In this document: positions 61,801 through 64,000 of the stretch, piece by piece
How the letters are laid out: each line of letters opens with the position of its first letter
How positions within the stretch are numbered: the stretch's first letter is position 1
NCBI RefSeq assembly: GCF_047160095.1
Contig: NZ_AP038785.1
Coordinates: forward strand, 1,550,001 to 1,614,000
DNA length: 64,000 nt
DNA from: Rodentibacter abscessus
Lineage (GTDB): Bacteria > Pseudomonadota > Gammaproteobacteria > Enterobacterales > Pasteurellaceae
Reading direction: 5' to 3'
Notes under the pieces: generated by a model
What the model saw: the letters and a program-made list of their open reading frames with translations, nothing else
Told to the model about the DNA's origin: nothing
Database searches by the model: none
Translations under genes and position numbers: made by a program

Positions 61801-64000
61801 TGAAAAACTTAAAATTATCCGCTTTATCTTTGGCATTGGTAAGCTCATTTACGATAAATGATGTAATGGCTGTAGCAAACGAAGAAATAACAGATGAACA
61901 TTCTACAATCAACGGAAGTAGAGCTTCTTACAGCTATTTCTATACAAATCCTTCCCTAAGCCTTTCTACAAGTTTCCGTAGGGTTGAAAATGGAGCACTA
62001 AATATTATTGATTCTTTAATTTCACTAAATGTTGCTGCTAACTCACCAAGGCAGGATAGTCTTTACTCATATTTTTACGAACTCAATAATTCAACGATAA
62101 ATTTAAAGGATAGCTCTACTATTTATCACCTACACCCAAATTCAAATGGTGTTTTTTTATTAAAAAATTCCACTGCAAATATCATAGATTCAAGTGTTAT
62201 TTCTAAGGGGGAATTGGGAGCAATCGAATTTACACAAAGTACCGTTATTTTAAATAATGCCTCCATTTCCGCCCCCAAAGAATCCTCAGCATTCATGTAT
62301 TCTGATAAAAATAATGTAGTGAAAATTGAAAATAACTCGACTATTTCTTCAGGTGAGTTTCTAGGGAGTAATTGGCTGGTAGATGATATTCAACAAGGAA
62401 ACATTTCTTCCCAAGAAGGAAATATTAATATTGAAATAGCAAATTCAAAAATTATTTCTGATGTATTCGCCTACCTTACTCCAAGTGACGATGAAGTAGG
62501 TAAAATTAAAGAGGCGATTACTATTACTGCCGAAAATTCCACTTTATCAGGGCTAACGAAAGCTGTTGATGCCCCAGATTCAACATTGAATTTAACCTTG
62601 AATAATTCTGTGTGGAATACTTCACAAACGGAGATTGACGGTAAAACACTATTGGATAGTAGCCTCACGAACCTATCTTTGCAGAAAGGTTCAGTAAATT
62701 TTGTCAATACTCTCGGGTTTCAAACTCTTACAATCACTGGCGATTTATCAGGCTCAGGAAATTTCACCCTCAACACTAATCTTGCCAACCAAGAATCCGA
62801 TAAGATCGTAGTACAAGGCAAAGACAGCGGTCAATTTGGCTTAGATATTCGTAATAGTGATGATGAACCCAACGCCCCAAACGGCAAAGTAACCCTTGTT
62901 GAAACACAAACAGGCGAAGCACAATTTAGCTTGCTGAATCGTGAATATGTCGATGCAGGAGCGTATCGTTATCGCTTGAATAAAGAAGGGACAAACTGGG
63001 TACTTTCTAACCGTGCAGGAGAAAAGACAACTTCAACACCTGTTGCGCCAACAAATCCGCCTACACCGAAAATCCCAACCAAGCCTACACCATCTGTAGA
63101 GGATAACATAGCAGTTCAGCCAATCCCCCCAACAACTCCAAGTGAAAACACGGCACCACAACCGCCGATTATTCCGCCGGTGATTGTACCACCAACAACC
63201 ACCGAACCGGCTAACCCACAACTTGCCTTAAGTGAAAAATCTAACGCACTGGTTTCACTCCGCCAAGCTCAATTACACCTTGTTGAACAAGGCTTAACGG
63301 ATTTACACCACCGCCTAGGCGAATTAAAACGTGGCGAACAAGGCAATGTATGGGTGAAAAATGTAAATTCTCGTTCAAAACTGACCGCACTTTCAGTTTC
63401 CTCAAATAGCCAATCATCGGGTTTTGAACAAAATATTCACAGCCTACAACTGGGGGCAGATGTTGCATTGAGCGACAATTTCCGTTTGGGCGGATTTATC
63501 GGCAATGCCCGTTCCGATGTGGATTTTAATCACGATTATGGTTCAGGCAAAGTTAAAGGACAATCATTCGGGATCTACGGAACCTATCTCGCCGACAACG
63601 GTTTCTATTGGGATAACATCGCCAAATACGACCGCTTGAAAGCAGAAAACCCTGAAACAGGCAAACGCAAATATCACGGCTACACCCTTTCCAGCGAAGT
63701 GGGGCGGATTCACACACTCGGTTCAGGTTGGACAATCACACCACAACTTCAACTTGCGTGGACAACCCTTTCAGGACAAAGCGATGAAGATCGCCTGAAT
63801 GCCTACACGGGACGAGCAGGTGTGCGTGTTGCCAAAACGATTGAATTCAACGGCTGGAATATACAACCTTACGCCGAAATTAATGGCGTAAAAACGAAAA
63901 CCCGCCACAATCAAGTACGTGTCAATCAATACGCATTTGATGTTGCTGAAACAGGTAGCCGTTTTGAAAGTGCCTTGGGTTTAAATGCCCAATTCGGGCA
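61801..64000 (+). CDS. Classical autotransporter, 3' end cut by window edge
   Basis: An open frame of at least 733 codons. Signal peptide (LKLSALSLALVSSFTINDVMA), a passenger of repeated N/S/T-rich short strands (residues about 30-400, pectin-lyase-like beta helix; for example NNSTISSGE and NSTANIIDSS), a Pro/Thr-rich linker (about 407-472, VAPTNPPTPKIPTKP), then a pertactin-like autotransporter barrel from about 497 (GNVWVKNVNSR, LGADVALSDNFRLGGFIGNA). The last 30 or so residues lie beyond the window. A good GAGGAAAAGAA site precedes the ATG. Many N-X-S/T sequons occur in the passenger. Substrate or receptor unknown. Confidence 0.93.

Noticed and set aside
1..64000. tRNA, rRNA, CRISPR array or prophage
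   Set aside because: No cloverleaf-like sequence, rRNA segment, regular direct repeats or phage structural genes were found on reading the gaps. A dedicated search was not possible.

Overview
This is a contiguous chromosomal segment of a Pasteurellaceae bacterium. The best evidence is the very frequent 9-mer AAGTGCGGT or its complement, the Haemophilus-type DNA uptake signal sequence (USS). I count about fifty by eye, roughly one per 1.2 kb, and many are paired head to head as transcription terminators. Gene content agrees: fkpA-yheO-tusDCB, lpxH, purL, lon, asnA and a complete ascorbate (ula) locus. The genus cannot be fixed from the window; Haemophilus, Aggregatibacter and relatives all fit. 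No rRNA, tRNA, CRISPR array, prophage or intact insertion sequence was seen.

Layout. 1-2200 (minus): start of the spc ribosomal protein operon (rplN-rplX-rplE-rpsN-rpsH-rplF, the last cut by the window edge), joined directly to tusDCB, yheO and fkpA. 5100-8500: slyX, Tat-exported FtsP, PlsC, LpxH. 8600-17700: purL with a near-perfect PurR operator, mutS, pldB, asd. 17900-28200: an accessory block with a two-partner secretion pair in convergent orientation (transporter TpsB, 1438-residue FHA-like exoprotein TpsA), then an HMW1C-type cytoplasmic N-glycosyltransferase cotranscribed with rimO. 28300-37100: mgtC-like gene and a divergent L-ascorbate locus (UlaD, UlaC and a fused UlaA-UlaB leftward; UlaG, UlaR, UlaE, UlaF and a YbhA-like phosphatase rightward), with CRP sites and a candidate UlaR operator between them. 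37200-48500: proS, potD/puuB-like divergent polyamine genes, asnC/asnA, serA, rpiA, hemW, an AbgT transporter. 48600-61700 (all minus): lon with a heat-shock promoter, gph, rpe, small proteins, and the oxidative pentose phosphate genes zwf, pgl and gnd interleaved with PhzF-, DUF1304-, GST- and aspartate-racemase-like genes; then cysQ. 61801-end: a classical autotransporter cut by the window edge.

Main points of interest. (1) The TpsA/TpsB pair beside an N-glycosyltransferase resembles the HMW adhesin system in composition but not in gene order; TpsA carries about twenty N-X-S/T sequons. (2) A perfect inverted pair of the other (Actinobacillus pleuropneumoniae-type) uptake sequence lies between tpsB and tpsA, and Haemophilus-type USS are almost absent across that block, suggesting acquisition from an Apl-clade relative. 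(3) Two dispersed non-coding element families occur, each twice: a 108-bp MITE-like element and a GTAG/REP-like palindromic element, one copy of which has perfect 47-bp arms. (4) The spc operon is joined to tusB rather than to the S10 operon.
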